A DNA stretch of 64,000 nucleotides from contig QVOM02000126.1 in assembly GCA_003586115.2 (NCBI GenBank), forward strand, positions 52,153,944 to 52,217,943. The letters run 5' to 3'. This document shows positions 51,590 through 63,716 of the stretch, in pieces. Every line of letters begins with the position of its first letter. The stretch's first letter is position 1. This stretch comes from Salvator merianae. Taxonomy: Eukaryota > Chordata > Lepidosauria > Squamata > Teiidae. Under the pieces are notes generated by a model. The model was given only the letters and a program-made list of their open reading frames with translations. It had not been told where the DNA came from and ran no database searches. A program made the position numbers and the translations under genes.

Positions 51590-51935
51590 CATGAGCTAAA
51601 CCCCACAATTCTCCTGGGAATTTATTGGGAATGTCACATGTTATTGTAGCATTTCCAACATAATCCTGATGATTGTTTACCTCTGTCTGCCAAAGCCTTT
51701 AGTTTATCATGGCTCCTGCAAATACCCAGAAGCCAACCAAGTGCATGAAAAGAAACAAAGGGAAGTAGGTGGGCGCTTGGCAGACTTCCGGGTATTTGCA
51801 AGAGCTGTGATAAGGAAAAGAGCCGGCAGACAGGGGTAAATGGCTGCAGTTGCTGTTCATATCTGCCAGAGGGCGCAAGAGGCAATTGTAGGATCTTCAT
51901 TAGATTCTGCAGTTGCCTCTTGGCATCTGGAAGCA
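51590..51935. repeat. Family X element with hairpin
   Basis: Shares cgggtatttgcaagag, gagccggcagac and the agaggcaattgtaggatc...cagttgcctcttg hairpin with 3478-3760, in the opposite order. Confidence 0.5.
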
Positions 51936-51938
51936 TCA

Positions 51939-51941
<3 letters not shown>

Positions 51942-51983
<42 letters not shown>
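51942..51983. repeat. (AT)n microsatellite
   Basis: About 21 uninterrupted AT units, directly after the family X element. Confidence 0.95.
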
Positions 51984-51987
<4 letters not shown>

Positions 51988-53335
51988 TCAACCATTTTGG
52001 GTGGGTAGAATTATGAAGTAGAGGAAGCAGCAGATTGAGCAATTAGGTGTGGACAATAATATCACATTCCTCTTCTAATTGACAGGTACTTTAGTGGAGG
52101 GCAAATAAAATAAAAATCGTAATGATTTTTGTTCCTAAGAACTTGCCCATTCACAATTTCCAGTTTCCAGAAGCAATTGCAGTCTTGTTTTTAGCTACTG
52201 CAAGTAGCATTCTGCCAAAGGAGTAATCCCCCAAGACTCTGGAGTGGATGTGTGGTGTGAAGTGTCCATGCCCCACAACAAAGCTCAACTTCACAGATAC
52301 ATGTCTTTTTATGCAGTTAATTCTTGGAAAGACCTGAACATTATAGTTCACTGGCCAAACAAATTCAAGAGCAAAGCAAAGATTTTCCAGGACTAACTTA
52401 TAACTATAGAGGAGGCCCATAACTTGATAGGAAGATCACATATTTTTCATGCTGTATGAAGAAAAACACAGATTTGATCCTTGATATTTCCAGTTAAAAG
52501 AAGGAAAAGGAGAGGTGTTTTAAAAGTTAGTGGAGGACAAGGCAGCTGAAGGAAAGCAATACCAGAGGTCAGAATAGATAGAGCTAACGTAGGGGAGACA
52601 CCGTGGAGTGTAATGCAATCCATAACACTTACCACAGAGAATGCTCCTGGCCTGCAAGAATATTATTCAGTATATTCTTGACTTCCTATATTATCACTGC
52701 AACTTTTCTTTTAAAATAAATATTTAACGTCCCATAACTTGGAACTGGAGTCTTCAGGGAACTGGAGTCTTTGGGCGTGCAACTAAGCGAGTGCCAGGGA
52801 TGCTCACTAGTCAAGTTCCTCTGCACAGCACGGAGGCCCTGGCAATCAGGAGCAGACTACAGCTGCTCCCGATCACTACCTGCTGTGGAGCACAAAATTG
52901 CTCTCCACAGCTGTACTGGGAGCAGCTGGATTTCTTCTGATACACTGCATTTGCACCCTCTTCTGGTGCAAACAGCACCATTGTGTGACATGGCTGTACC
53001 TGCACCATCGTGCAGCATTGCTGGTCACCATGGCAGCAGCTGGAAGCTTCACACTGCGAATGCCTGAAACGTCTCATTTCTAAATTCCACTTGGTTCTAT
53101 ACTGTCTTGATTGACTGGCTGACTTATTGACTGCTTTTATGCTTTGCAAGATGCTGCTTGAGTAACTGAATGGCTCTGATGTACAAAAGGTAGAGAACTG
53201 TCAAAAGCACAGACCAGTAAATAATGGCTTTGATTGCACCACAAGAAGAAGGCTCAGCTCATCTGGTTGATTAGTGTATTCATGAGTGAGTATTTTCAGT
53301 TAAAAAAATCAACCCATGGTTTCCTATTTTCCCAG

Positions 53336-53418
53336 GGGCTACAGAAGGTTTTGCTCAGAAATGGCTGCAGGCTTTGAGAAAGCATGTCACCGATGCATTT
53401 CTAAAATTGCCAGCAATG
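53336..53418 (+). CDS. TMEM272: TMEM272 first coding exon (coding from 53361)
   Basis: Acceptor ttttcccag at 53335, donor AATG/gtaagt at 53418. Bases 53336-53360 would be 5'UTR and 53361-53418 encode residues 1-19 plus one base. An upstream noncoding exon is implied but was not found. Confidence 0.8.
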
Positions 53419-56400
53419 GTAAGTTGCCCACGAAGGTGCAAATTTTACACAACTGCTGGTGGCAAAGGTTTGTGCAACTAGGAACTATTTGTGCAGTTGC
53501 AGAATATGATCTAAATAGTGCCAACGTTTTGTGAAATTTAGCATAACTGTTGTGCGGTAACTTCCGTCCTGCATTCAGTTTGTCTCTCCATTAATACTGT
53601 ACACGCGCTTGTGTCCGCATTTGGCAGCATTCTATCTCTAATACTGCATTTTCTTCCTTTTCTTACAGCATGTTTTATTTTTGGTCTTCTTGCTTTTCTT
53701 GCACTGCCATTGTCTATGGCTTTTACAGGTAAATTGCTTATTTTACTTTAGCACCCAAATGAGTTTAGCATTGGAATTACAGTAACTAATACCTGATGTT
53801 ATGCAATGAAATCCACCCATTCTGCATAAGTAGTCAGGAAAAGAACTATATCCTGCAACTTCTGGGTGGCCAAAGGTTTACTACTCATGGTTTAGGATGC
53901 CAGATGAGCTTCCATAGGGAAGGCACTCCAAGGGCCCTTTCCGTGATAGCTGCCAAATTAAAAGCCATTGCCAAGGATCCCAGGTTTTGTGGGGGGGGGG
54001 GATGAGAAGGAGGAGATCTCTAAGGACTCTGTTCCCAAGCTGAGAAGGGCTTTTAGCATCCAGAGCAGCCCTGTGAATTTTGCTTGGAAATAAAGTGGAA
54101 GAAAAGCAGGATATTTATAGCAGCCAGTTCATTGCATTGCAGCTAGCAATAAGGCTGGAAGCAGGTTTGAGAGATTTCTCAGAAATCTACCACCATCCCT
54201 ATCTTGCAGCAAAACTCTAGCAGTGGCTTCTAATCATCCTACCAAGATGGGAAGAGCAGCCCACTTCTTTTTTTTACTGACCCAATAGGCAAAGTGGTGC
54301 TTAAGTGAGCAAAGCTATAGCCTAACCACTGAGCCACCAACTTCACTTCCTAGAACACTTTTGACTTCCACATTTGGCCTAAATGTTGCTTTGAGAAAAG
54401 ATGGAAGGCACATCCAGCTTAGGTCAACACCTCACATCATAGCAATTGCCAAGGATGCAAAGAAGGAAGCAAAGAGTGGCGCTAGCCCTCTTGGTCTGGG
54501 CACTAGCCCCAACAGAAAAACCCCTGACACTGGGGCTGGTTAGAAATCTTGAAGCCATTCTGTTGACCAGTTGAAGTTTCTGAACCAACTTCAACATTCT
54601 TTCAACATGTAATGCACTGTGGGGACTTGGACAGGTGAAGCAGGGGTATCCAAATCCAGGTGAGAGTCTAGGTGGTACATTGGCCTTTCACTGCTGCCTG
54701 AACATAAGAACATAAGAGGAGCCCTGCTGGATCAGGCCACAGCCCATCTAGTCCAGCATCCTGTTTCATGCAGTGGCCCACTCAATGTTTCTGGGCGTTC
54801 TCAAGCAGACTAAAAAGGCAAAACCTTCACTTGCTCTTGACTCCCTGCAGATGGGTTTTACAGGCATCCTACCTGTCTTTGCAACCTGGAGGCAGTACCT
54901 AGGCATCCATTCTACAGTAGTAGCCATTGATACACCTGACTTCCACGAATCTGTCCAAACTGTTCTTAAAACTATCCAGGCTGATTACTGTCACCACCTC
55001 GACTGGTAATAAATTCCATACACCAATAACCTTCTGGGTGAAAAAAAACTTCTCCTTGTCTGTCCTAACTCTCCTACCCAGCAGCTTCATAGAGTGCCCC
55101 CTGGTTCTAGTGTTGTGTGATAGAGAAAAGATGAACTTCTCTGTAATGCTTTAACCTGGTCCTAGTGTTGTGTGATAGAGAAAAGGTGAACTTTTTTCTG
55201 TAATGCTTTAACCGTGCACCGAGGAATGCTTGGCTTTCTAATCTCTCTACAAACCAGACTACTGTTCAAATCACAAGAACCTATCATAAATGTACTGGCT
55301 GTTCAATAACTTCAGTAAACCTGTTGCATCACTTTATCAGGATCACAGATAAATCACAAACTCTTTAATTTTGTCTCTGTTTAACTAGCCAAGACACCTG
55401 AGGTGATAATCTTACTAAATACTTTTTGTACTCCACAGGAATGAAGTTTTTAGATGATTGCCCAGTTCAACCCCTGATTCCCTTGTATCTGCTTGTGGGT
55501 GGTGTGGTCGGTAGTTTGAAGGTACAGTTGTTCACCTGACAATATGCTCCTTTGAGAAGTTGTAGGATAAGCACTTTTGAAATTAATTTCATATTTACAA
55601 TATAGGAAAGAATGGTTACACTGGTGAGTTAACGTTAGGGAAATACAACAAAGCCATTCACATTTACCTCCTTTGTTGTGCTCTAGAGCACTTCTAGTGG
55701 CAGCTAGGGTGTTCTCCACCAGCCTCAGCTTTTAGCAAAATGATGATAAGAAAACTGGTTTGGTTTGCGCCTGAGATGGTGCTGAATCCTAGAAGTGTGT
55801 TTACTGGGCATTGTGCTCAGAATGTGTTCAGGTTGCCCTCCAGAACTGTGTTTTATCACCTTTTGAATAATTTTTTTCCCCAACTTCCTTGTTTTCAACA
55901 ATCTCTACAATGTCACAGGAAGAAATTTAGTAGTAGGTGATGTTTGGAGGCACTGAAAATCTAATAAATACTAAGAAAAAGTATTCACCTGCTAGACATT
56001 TTGTTAAAATTTTAAACATTTATATCCCTCCCTTTACCACATGGTTTACAATGAATAAAAAACCATTAAAATACAGAGTAATGCAGTACAACTACAATTC
56101 TCCCCCACTCACTGCTCCTAGCTGCAAACTTTGTGTGGTAGGGAATGGATAAAAGCATAGCAACTCTTATCAGAAGGTCATAAAATAAAGCAAATTATGC
56201 TTTGGCCTGTGGTTATTTTTAGTAGGGAACACCATGCCTGTTTTTACTTTTAACTTTTAGGCCTGACAGAGGCTGGGGCCCTTGTCATGACATTAGTGTG
56301 ATGCTGGTGTCACAAAACCTGGACATTTTTTTGTCCACATGCAGTGCCAAGTGCAGTCATGAAAGACATTGGCTGTAAAGAGTGGCAGTTATGCCCTGTT

Positions 56401-57754
56401 GACATCAAAGCAGCCTAACTGCCACTCATTATGAGCCAGTGGCCTGTATTCCTGTGTTCATATCAGGACTGGAAAAAAAGTTATCAAGATGCTGTGATAC
56501 CAGAATCACACCAGTGTAATAAGGGCTGCATTCAGACATTGCTTGTTTATTCCGCTATGTTTGGATATTCCGGAATAGCAGCTCAGGTGATGTTTAATGT
56601 GCCTGACTTAAGGAATACTGGAATACTGGAGGCTGTTTAACTAATCATTTATACCTTTTGTCAAAAGAAAAAGAAAAAGAAAAAAAGAAAAGAAAAAGAC
56701 AATAGCCAATAGAAAACCTACTTAACTGTAAGACTTCATTTATATCATATCTGAAGTGCTCATGAACTCTTAGTTCCAATTTTCCCTGATCATGGGCCAT
56801 GTTAGCTGGAGCTGGATTCAGCTGGAAGGTCATATCAAGAGGAGCACGAATTCCCCATCCCTGACTAAAAGGTTCTCTAGGGTAGATGTTGGGCCCAGTA
56901 AACTCAGATAGTTCAAGCTATGCTCACAGCTAAATTTTAATCCATCTTCAGTCCACCTTCAGACTGAGATAACACATCAGCAAAGTGACTAATCTATTTC
57001 TTTCCACATTGCCTAACCCAAAGGTAGATTCTCTGAGTTAGCCGATAATGTTGAAAGAAAACAACTTGTCACTTTGCTGGTGTGACCTCTCACTCTGGAA
57101 GTGGACTGAAGCTGGATTAAAACTTAGGTGTGAACGCAGCTGTTTCCAGCACTGCACAGTGAGCAACATCCTGCTAAATTAGGAACTAATTCTGAATGGT
57201 GAAGTGGATACAATCACAGTTGTAGCTGGCACCTTTTATTATACTTCATTTGTGTAGTGGCAATCACGAAAGGGAGGCTATGCTATACATTTTTTGAGTG
57301 AATGAAGGAGTGAGTGAGTGAGTGAGTGAACTATTTAAAACTGAGGAAGCCTACAACGTCTCTTTCTTATTTCTTTTCACACAATGCACAGGTGGGTCTT
57401 CTGCTCTTTGATTCCACTCGGATGAGGCAACTTCTTTCCAAATCAGTCATGATTGACGACGACGACGATGACGAATATCCATGGAGGCAAAACGCTCACA
57501 AATATTACATCCATCTTACGCTCAGTCTTTTCCTCTTCCTCTGGTTCATACTGGGGAACTACTGGGTGTTTTCAGTCTATCTGCCTAATTTCATCCCACC
57601 TTTCCATCACCCACAGGATTACTGTGATAAAATCCTGTACCTTTTTGCACTGGGAGTGCTAATAGTGAGTCACATTGTGCTAGTTTTATTAATCTTTTGC
57701 AGCTGTTGCATATATTGCTGTTCCAGGCGATCGTATGTGGCGGAGGAAGATTAA
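53361..57754 (+). CDS. TMEM272: TMEM272 four-pass transmembrane protein (whole gene model, 4 coding exons)
   Basis: Joined exons give 187 residues. A short cytosolic start (MAAGFEKACHRCISKIASN) precedes four hydrophobic segments, at about 20-40, 52-73, 106-130 and 148-174. Loop 1 has DDCP, loop 2 is cytosolic with six consecutive Asp (89-94), loop 3 has NFIPPF and DYCDK, and the tail is Cys-rich (CSCCIYCC), ending VAEED. The layout and the GMKFLDDCPVQPLIPLYLLVGG block match the TMEM272 family as I recall it; its molecular function is not established. The location just 3' of ATP7B on the same strand fits human 13q14.3. All four acceptors and three donors are AG/GT and phases agree. Start: ATG 53361 is the first Met before the conserved hydrophobic segment, and the frame upstream runs into the acceptor at 53335. 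Confidence 0.88.
53669..53728 (+). CDS. TMEM272: TMEM272 coding exon 2: first membrane segment
   Basis: 60 bases, phase 1 to 1. Acceptor cttacag at 53668, donor ACAG/gtaaat at 53728. It encodes the first hydrophobic helix (CFIFGLLAFLALPLSMAFT). Confidence 0.88.
53729..55438 (+). other. TMEM272 intron 2
   Basis: Holds the LINE fragment 54701-55215 and a G-run at about 53991-54001. Nothing else recognised. Confidence 0.6.
54701..55215 (-). mobile_element. CR1/L2-type LINE 3'-end fragment with internal duplication
   Basis: Minus-strand reading RTDKEKFFFTQKVIGVWNLL, then a VVTVISLDSFKNSLDRF block, matches 45502-46016. Its last 57 or so bases (ggttctagtgttgtgtgata onward) are repeated in tandem at about 55156-55212. 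Confidence 0.7.
55439..55521 (+). CDS. TMEM272: TMEM272 coding exon 3: loop 1 and second membrane segment
   Basis: 83 bases ending in phase 0. Acceptor tccacag at 55438, donor AAG/gtacag at 55521. It encodes MKFLDDCPVQPLIPLYLLVG and on to GSLK, the most family-like block. Confidence 0.9.
55522..57391 (+). other. TMEM272 intron 3
   Basis: Contains a LINE-tail-like piece (55985-56095), half of a family W element (56523-56600), an A/G-rich run (56660-56702), the M3 MITE copy 3 and a (GAGT)n run (57308-57329). Confidence 0.6.
56918..57141. mobile_element. Inverted-repeat MITE (family M3, copy 3)
   Basis: Best-preserved M3 copy: left ttttaatccatcttcagtcc, right ggactgaagctggattaaaa with ggtgtgaacgcagc after it. 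The middle reads ctttccacattgcctaaccc as in copy 2. Confidence 0.7.
57392..57754 (+). CDS. TMEM272: TMEM272 terminal coding exon
   Basis: 363 bases to TAA at 57754. Acceptor atgcacag at 57391. It encodes residues 68-187: end of helix 2, the acidic D6 loop, helices 3 and 4, and the Cys-rich tail. Confidence 0.9.
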   Translation: MGLLLFDSTRMRQLLSKSVMIDDDDDDEYPWRQNAHKYYIHLTLSLFLFLWFILGNYWVFSVYLPNFIPPFHHPQDYCDKILYLFALGVLIVSHIVLVLLIFCSCCIYCCSRRSYVAEED

Positions 57755-60700
57755 AAGCCTTCAAAAGTGAACCAGAATGGAGATATAAGACAGAAAGGGC
57801 CAAGGATGGTATTCTCCAGCTGTGTTACAGGCAGACACACCCATCTACTGTACACAGTTAGCAAATTCCTTTGAGGGAGATTGCGAGATCATGTGCTGCT
57901 TTTTCTGTGTGGAAATACTGTCCGCAGGGAATGCATGCCTGAAAACAAGGAGGAAAAAAGTATTTTCTGCTCTGCATATATGGCATAGCATAGCATGCAT
58001 CTGCGTCCTGGTCCATGCATCCAGAATGAGACACCTGCATCGCTAATCACACATTTATGTTTACCGATTTCTATGTTAGATGTGGTAAAATGAAGGATGA
58101 GGGTAAAAACAGTGTGGTTTTCTGTAAGATATACTTGGGAAGGGCAAACTGAGCCTTAGCTTTTTGAAATATAGCACAGAAAATAGCATTTTCTGGCTTC
58201 CTCCCTGACTTCCACCCCCAGCCCAGTGTTTTCTGGTGCCAAACTTGTGAGTTTGGTGGCCATTTTGCCTCATATTAGCAAGGAAGGACCAGAAACCCTA
58301 GTCACAACTATGTGAAACTTACGGTTGGCAAAAATGCAGGTTATCAATGGACTCATGCCCAGTACTTCATTTTGTATCCAATGTCATTTTCAGTTCCTGT
58401 TCTTGGATTTTGTGAGACTATTATTTTGTACCACCTAATGATCTGTTGTGCAGAGTGACTAAGTGCTTTCCATATGCTCAGAAACCCTGATGTGATAAAG
58501 CTAAAAACCATGCAAACAGCAACTTTCCAGACTATCAAAAAAGACAAGAATACGGAGCTTCAATACTGAGCTTTTTTTTTTTTTTTTGGTTCTAGGTCTC
58601 ATTGTATTAAGCTTAAGTAGCTGAATGCTATAGCATTATTTTATTTATTTGTTGCTTTGCCTTCATGAATTATGCAAGATCATTAAGTTCTTGTTTGTAA
58701 AGAAAAACACTCAAATTATTTATGAATTCTCTTCCTCCCTTTCTCTTTCACATAATCACTTTAAATCATTAGCCTGATCCAGGAGGGAATTTCCCCAACT
58801 GGCTTACAAATCATTATACGATTTGCCTTCAGTTTTGTGAGATAGCGATCAATATTAATTCTGTTTCACAGGCAGCAAGTGAAAGAAAGTGACTTGTCTA
58901 GGACCAGCCAGCAACTCTGGCCCCATCTAATTGCAGACAGACCTGTCTGCTTCCGAGGAAGGGTGTGTGCTTTCTGAAACTTGCATTTAGCACTGTCTGC
59001 CCAGATGGAGCATGAATGGGGCAGATTTAAGTCGGCCTCTGGCCCCACCTGGTCTCTTGGGTGTCCTGAAAGTAGCTATGGAGGGTAGCAGGGAGAGGCT
59101 GAAACCCCTCTTCCTCCTCCTTTTTGCAACCCTCAGGGAGCTTTCTTTTATTCTCCATTTTAGCACTCTAGCATTTGCCTCAGAGGTTGTCATTTTTAAC
59201 TTTTATTTTACAAATTCTGGAAAATCCAAATGCAATGTAAGGCTTCCTCCAGGTGGGACAAGGAAAAGTCAACAATATTAAGAAGCCAGCATCACCCTAC
59301 AGACGAGGCTGCCAGATCAGGAGCTACCTGTATGGCATAATATCAGATCGGGTGTGCAGGAACTCCCTGCAATAGACTTTTCTTTTGTCTTTTTCTTGCA
59401 TGTGGCAAGCTCCCGGATGTCCGATGCAATGCTGTGACAACACAGCCCATACCAGGTACCAGATCCTCTGGCAAAATGCCAGCACCCTCAAGATAGTGTG
59501 GGAATTTGGGCAGGGCGTCAGAGGTGTCCCTGCCAGTCCCAGTGGGAAGCTGACACAATACTGTTGCTGTTACTGCATCTGGTTAGTTCCTAAGGAAGCA
59601 GCAGGAGAGACAAGACAGAGGAACAGCTCTGCAGCTTTTCCATCTTGGAAGTGGCAGGGGGAAGAGAACCTCTCCCCTCCTCTAATTGGTGGTTGAAAGA
59701 TCCAGCTTCCAAGTGCTTGAAAGAAGCTCCAGAAGATGTACTCTTATTGACCCTTCAGCTGAGATTAAGGTAGGCTGCAGCGTGTTTTGTGCTGACTGGC
59801 AGTTCTGCAGCTTGATCTAATCCATGCCATTTCTCACATCTAGATGGCCCCTTTATCTGAGATTCAAGCCCAGTATTTCTAAACTACAGGTCAATGCTTC
59901 ATTCAGTAAGCCGTTTATCCCAAGCCTTCAGTTCTGCAAGGTGGCTGCCGGTAATGAGAAGAGGCAATGCATGGACAAGATATTAGCATTTTAACATTGG
60001 AAAAGCTTATTTAAACCATTAAGTTCAACCCCTTGCTCCATGCAGAAGTTCAAATCCAAGCAGCCTCCACTTGTGCTTTTCCCTGAGGGGAGGGAGCACC
60101 TCACTGTGGCTCTACTGCAACACTACATAGCGGGCAAACACAAGGAAACAGGTGAATACGGTGAGCAAGTGCTATTTGCTGGGAACTAGGATAGGGGGTT
60201 TCAATTCCAGCACAGTGCACTTTCTTGTTTGGCTTCTTGCTTTTGACCCTTTGCTAGGAATACATACAAGATCTACCCATTGAGATAATTTGTCTACTGA
60301 CTCCAGCAGCATGAATTGGATGGGAACAGGATTCAACTAATGTTCAGAAAAGCCACTTCATCAAAGCCACTTTTACACAACCTGAAATCAGACCGATACA
60401 TACTGAAGCAGAAAGAAGCATGCTTAATTCCCAATGGATTGCAGTTTCAGGGTGCAGGCAACCCTGCAACTCAGTGCTGTGGCAGCATCTGTTTTCTTTG
60501 CCCAAATCAAAACGTTAATGCCCTCTTCACCCTTAGGCCACCTTTGCAGGCACCTTATAAGCACATCCTGCCTGTCCCTATGCACAGCTCGCATGAAATT
60601 TACCTAATCCTTTCTAAGTCCTTGCAGAATTTAAGCTCTCTGTCCCCTGCTTCAAAGCCCATCATCTTGATGGGTATTTTGCTAAGCTTATTAAAAGCAG

Positions 60701-61768
60701 AGTATGTTAGCTATTAAAAAGTACAGCCTCCCTGCCCCACTTAGGGCAACCAACGGAGAGACTTAGAAAAGAATTCAGGAATTCTTAGGGAGAAGACGAG
60801 ATTGGATAAATGGGAAGAGAGCAGCTAGCTAGCTAGGCAAATGTTCTTAACGCACTTAAATATAATATCAGATGTAACTTTGTCTTTCTAGAGCTTTCTT
60901 GTAGATGGATGATGAAAATAAAATCTGGAAAGTTGGTTTTTTTTTACCTAGTTATTTCTCAGCCTCAATAAGCTAGAGTGTCAAAAGGATGTGAAAGCAG
61001 AACCTCCAATGAATCACTCTTGTTAGTAATATTAGAATGGATTTGGCAACTGCCTGAATGCTTGATTTTCCTATACATTTGCAAGAACAAAGAAACGACT
61101 GTGTTTTGTGACCAGAGATGTGCCTATAAAAGCAAAGCTACTGACGAATCTTTAAAAACACGTTCACATCTAAGTAGGAGGTATCTCCTTTAATGAATGG
61201 TTGTAGGCTATCATCTGTGGAGATAAAAGCCTAATTGTTTAAAAGCAGAGTTCGAAGGCTTATTTGTTCATACGGCCTTCTGAACTCTGCAGGATTTTAT
61301 TTTCACGGAAGCAAAAATGCTGCAATCCCACGCATGCCAACTAGAGACGAAGGGGTCATCTCCGCATATTAAATTGTGTGGTTGTGTAAAGGATTCAGTA
61401 CTAGAGCATGTATGACATTTGCCACCCCTGAGGCTTTACGCAGCAGATGATTTAACATGGGTTTCTCCAAGTCTGCAGCGTCGACTTTCAAAACTCCTCT
61501 TCTTGATATTGGCACTTGCCACTACTGCAGTGCTGGATGGATGCTACACAGTGGCTCATAGAGCTTTAAGGGGTGCTGGAACATGTTTCATCTCCCATCT
61601 TCCCCTCTATGGGTTTCTAAAGGCACAACACAGTGCACCTTGTCATATCCAGACACCTGGCACAGGTGGAGGAAAATTCACATCCACTCCCATCCCTAAT
61701 GTTCTCATCAAGGCACAGCCTATGTACTAAAGAACAGCAGGCATTTGGAGACAAGAAAAGTCATCTTT
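57755..61768. other. TMEM272 3' flank, no further gene recognised
   Basis: Probably includes the TMEM272 3'UTR. A MIR-like piece lies at about 58850-58925 (gtgacttgtctaggaccagc), and a T-run at 58572-58588. No exon of a neighbouring gene was recognised. Confidence 0.5.
60917..60922 (+). terminator. AATAAA downstream of TMEM272
   Basis: A canonical hexamer about 3.2 kb after the TMEM272 stop. ATTAAA also occurs at the stop codon itself. Which, if any, is used cannot be told. Confidence 0.15.
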
Positions 61769-63295
61769 GGGTGTGTTCCAACACAGTATTTAATCAGTTT
61801 ACAGGCTGCCTTCAGTTCCCACTGGCCCAACATGAAGTTGCCTTTCCATAGTTTTTTTTGAGCTAGATTGCCGAAAGCATTTGGATTTCATGAATTCTCA
61901 ACCCTTTTCAGATCGCTAGTCTGTTCTACTTTATGATGTGGGAATGCAGAAGGAGACTATTTGTGAGGGACCGTACTCTTTTAGGGCTGTGCGGAAGGAG
62001 GGCTCCCCATTTCCTGCTGTCCAATGACAGACTTTGTTGTGGGCGTTGTACTTGGGAGGGAGGGCACCGTGGCCAGCAGGGGTGGAAGAGCAGGGAGTGT
62101 AGTACTTCCTTCCTCCTCCTTTATCTCCTTCTACCGCTGCCAGGAGAAAAGGAAGCCATCCTCCATTTTCCTTTGTCAATCTGCGGTCCTTCCTCCTCCT
62201 TTATTCCCCATTCAGCACTGCCAGGAAGAAATTAAAGGCTTTGTCCACTTTCATCTGCTGATTAAACCAAAAAACAGAGCTCCTTCTAAGTTTACGGAGT
62301 TTTGCGCAAAACCACCACAGTGCTACAGCAAACTTCAGGCAGTGACATGGTTCGCTGCAGGCCGCACGCTAGGGAAGGAGGGTACCACAGTCAGCTGATC
62401 GGCTGGAGAAAACCCTGGGCTGGGGTGCACAAGGCAGTTCCAAAATGCGTTCCTTCCTCCTGGTTGCTTCCCCTTCTCCCACAGTCTGGGGATCCTTTCC
62501 CTCCCTTTTGTGTAAAAATGTGGCAGCACAACAGCAACATTAAGGCAAGGCAAAATTCAATGCAGCTCCTGATCTCCAGCACTTTTAGGGGCTGTTGGAT
62601 GACTTTCCAGCACTGCCATGAGAGTGTTTCAATATAAAACACTGTGCCTGTTTGGGAGTGTCATCCTCTTGCCCCAACAAATAACCGACTCACTATCGAT
62701 TTTGCCATCTGCACCACATAGCTACATAGTGGGACACACGCTGCTGTGGATGTCTCGGGGGGAAGGTGAGGCAGAGTCCATTTGTTGGCCGCTAACTTCA
62801 CTATCACAATAATGGAGGCCCCCACGCTTTCCTCCCCCTCTTCATGGACCTCTCCCTACTTTTGTGCTACTCTTAAATTGCACAGTTGCATAAAAGTGCA
62901 ATTGCAAAGGAGCAGAAACTGCATTCTGTTATCAAAGTTTTGCTTGTGTAGATACAGGCTGTAGTGGGGAGAAGGAGCAAATGGCGAATGACTAGTAACG
63001 TTGCCAAGTGAATCCATGTTCTGAGGCAGCAGCAGGGACATACGGAGAGCGGAGCTGGAGTTTCCCGCCCCTGTGAAGTCAAGATTTGAACGTTGGGACT
63101 GCAGCCAATTACTGACTGCACAGGGAGGGGGATTTGGTGAGGGGTGGAAGCAGAAAACGTATGGTTTCCCCTGCCAAGCACGGGAAGCATCAGTGTGAGA
63201 ATAAGCAAGTCCCAAGGGAGTCCGTGTTAAAATGCAAATGTGGGAATGATCAGAAGACAAACACAATCTTAAATTTACAGTGTCAGATCGCAACC
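61769..63295 (-). mobile_element. Harbinger-like non-autonomous DNA transposon, copy D (longest)
   Basis: 1527 bases, inverse orientation, from gggtgtgttccaacacag to the inverse of ggttgcgatctgacac, flanked by TTT on both sides (61766-61768 and 63296-63298). It carries extra sequence at about 62230-62700 relative to copies B and C. No transposase frame is recognised. Confidence 0.75.
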
Positions 63296-63372
63296 TTTAA
63301 CACTAATGCCTCCAGTACAGCTGGACTGCATAATCACATACTATAATTTCTGCATGTTGCTCCCTCTTACTT

Positions 63373-63716
63373 GTTGAAAGAGTTATTTTTTTTAATAGCT
63401 TTTATTGAGTAATTAACAAATACAAAAACAGAATATAGAAACGGAATACAAACATGACATGCATGCTAGCATATACATTAATTACAGAGCTGGCTTCATG
63501 ACATGGGTAGCTACAAAAGGAAGGTAACAGGGTAATAAACCATAGTCAAACATAATATCATCAGATTTACTATTCATTTGGCACTTAGCCATAGGTGGAG
63601 GGCATGAGAACTTGCGGGAACAAATATTTTCTTTGCTGGAATATATTTCAGAAATGGATCCCAGATTTCATAAAAGGCCATTTCACTTGGCTGGTCCTGG
63701 AGTTGAAAGAGTTATT
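63373..63716 (-). mobile_element. Retroposon insertion with 15-bp target duplication
   Basis: gttgaaagagttatt occurs at 63373-63387 and again at 63702-63716. The 314 bases between begin with a T-rich stretch (inverse of a poly(A) tail), so a LINE-driven minus-strand insertion is likely. Family not identified. Confidence 0.7.

Larger units (their letters stand above)
42928..53335. other. ATP7B 3' region and intergenic DNA to TMEM272
   Basis: Contains simple repeats (43204-43238), a LINE (45502-46016), a SINE (48205-48390), a mariner MITE (49165-49243), a family X element (51590-51935) and (AT)n. I found no open frame with exon-like junctions or family resemblance. CCDC70, present here in human as I recall, was not recognised. 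Confidence 0.55.

Noticed and set aside
51942..51983. (AT)n tract as an origin or regulatory element
   Set aside because: Ordinary microsatellite next to a repeat; nothing else supports a regulatory role.
53316..53360. Earlier Met (53316) as start of TMEM272
   Set aside because: It lies before the splice acceptor at 53335 and would be intronic; Met at 53361 directly precedes the conserved segment.
62856..63293. 145-codon minus-strand frame near the right end
   Set aside because: Part of Harbinger-like copy D; related frames in copies B and C are broken differently, as expected for noncoding repeat.
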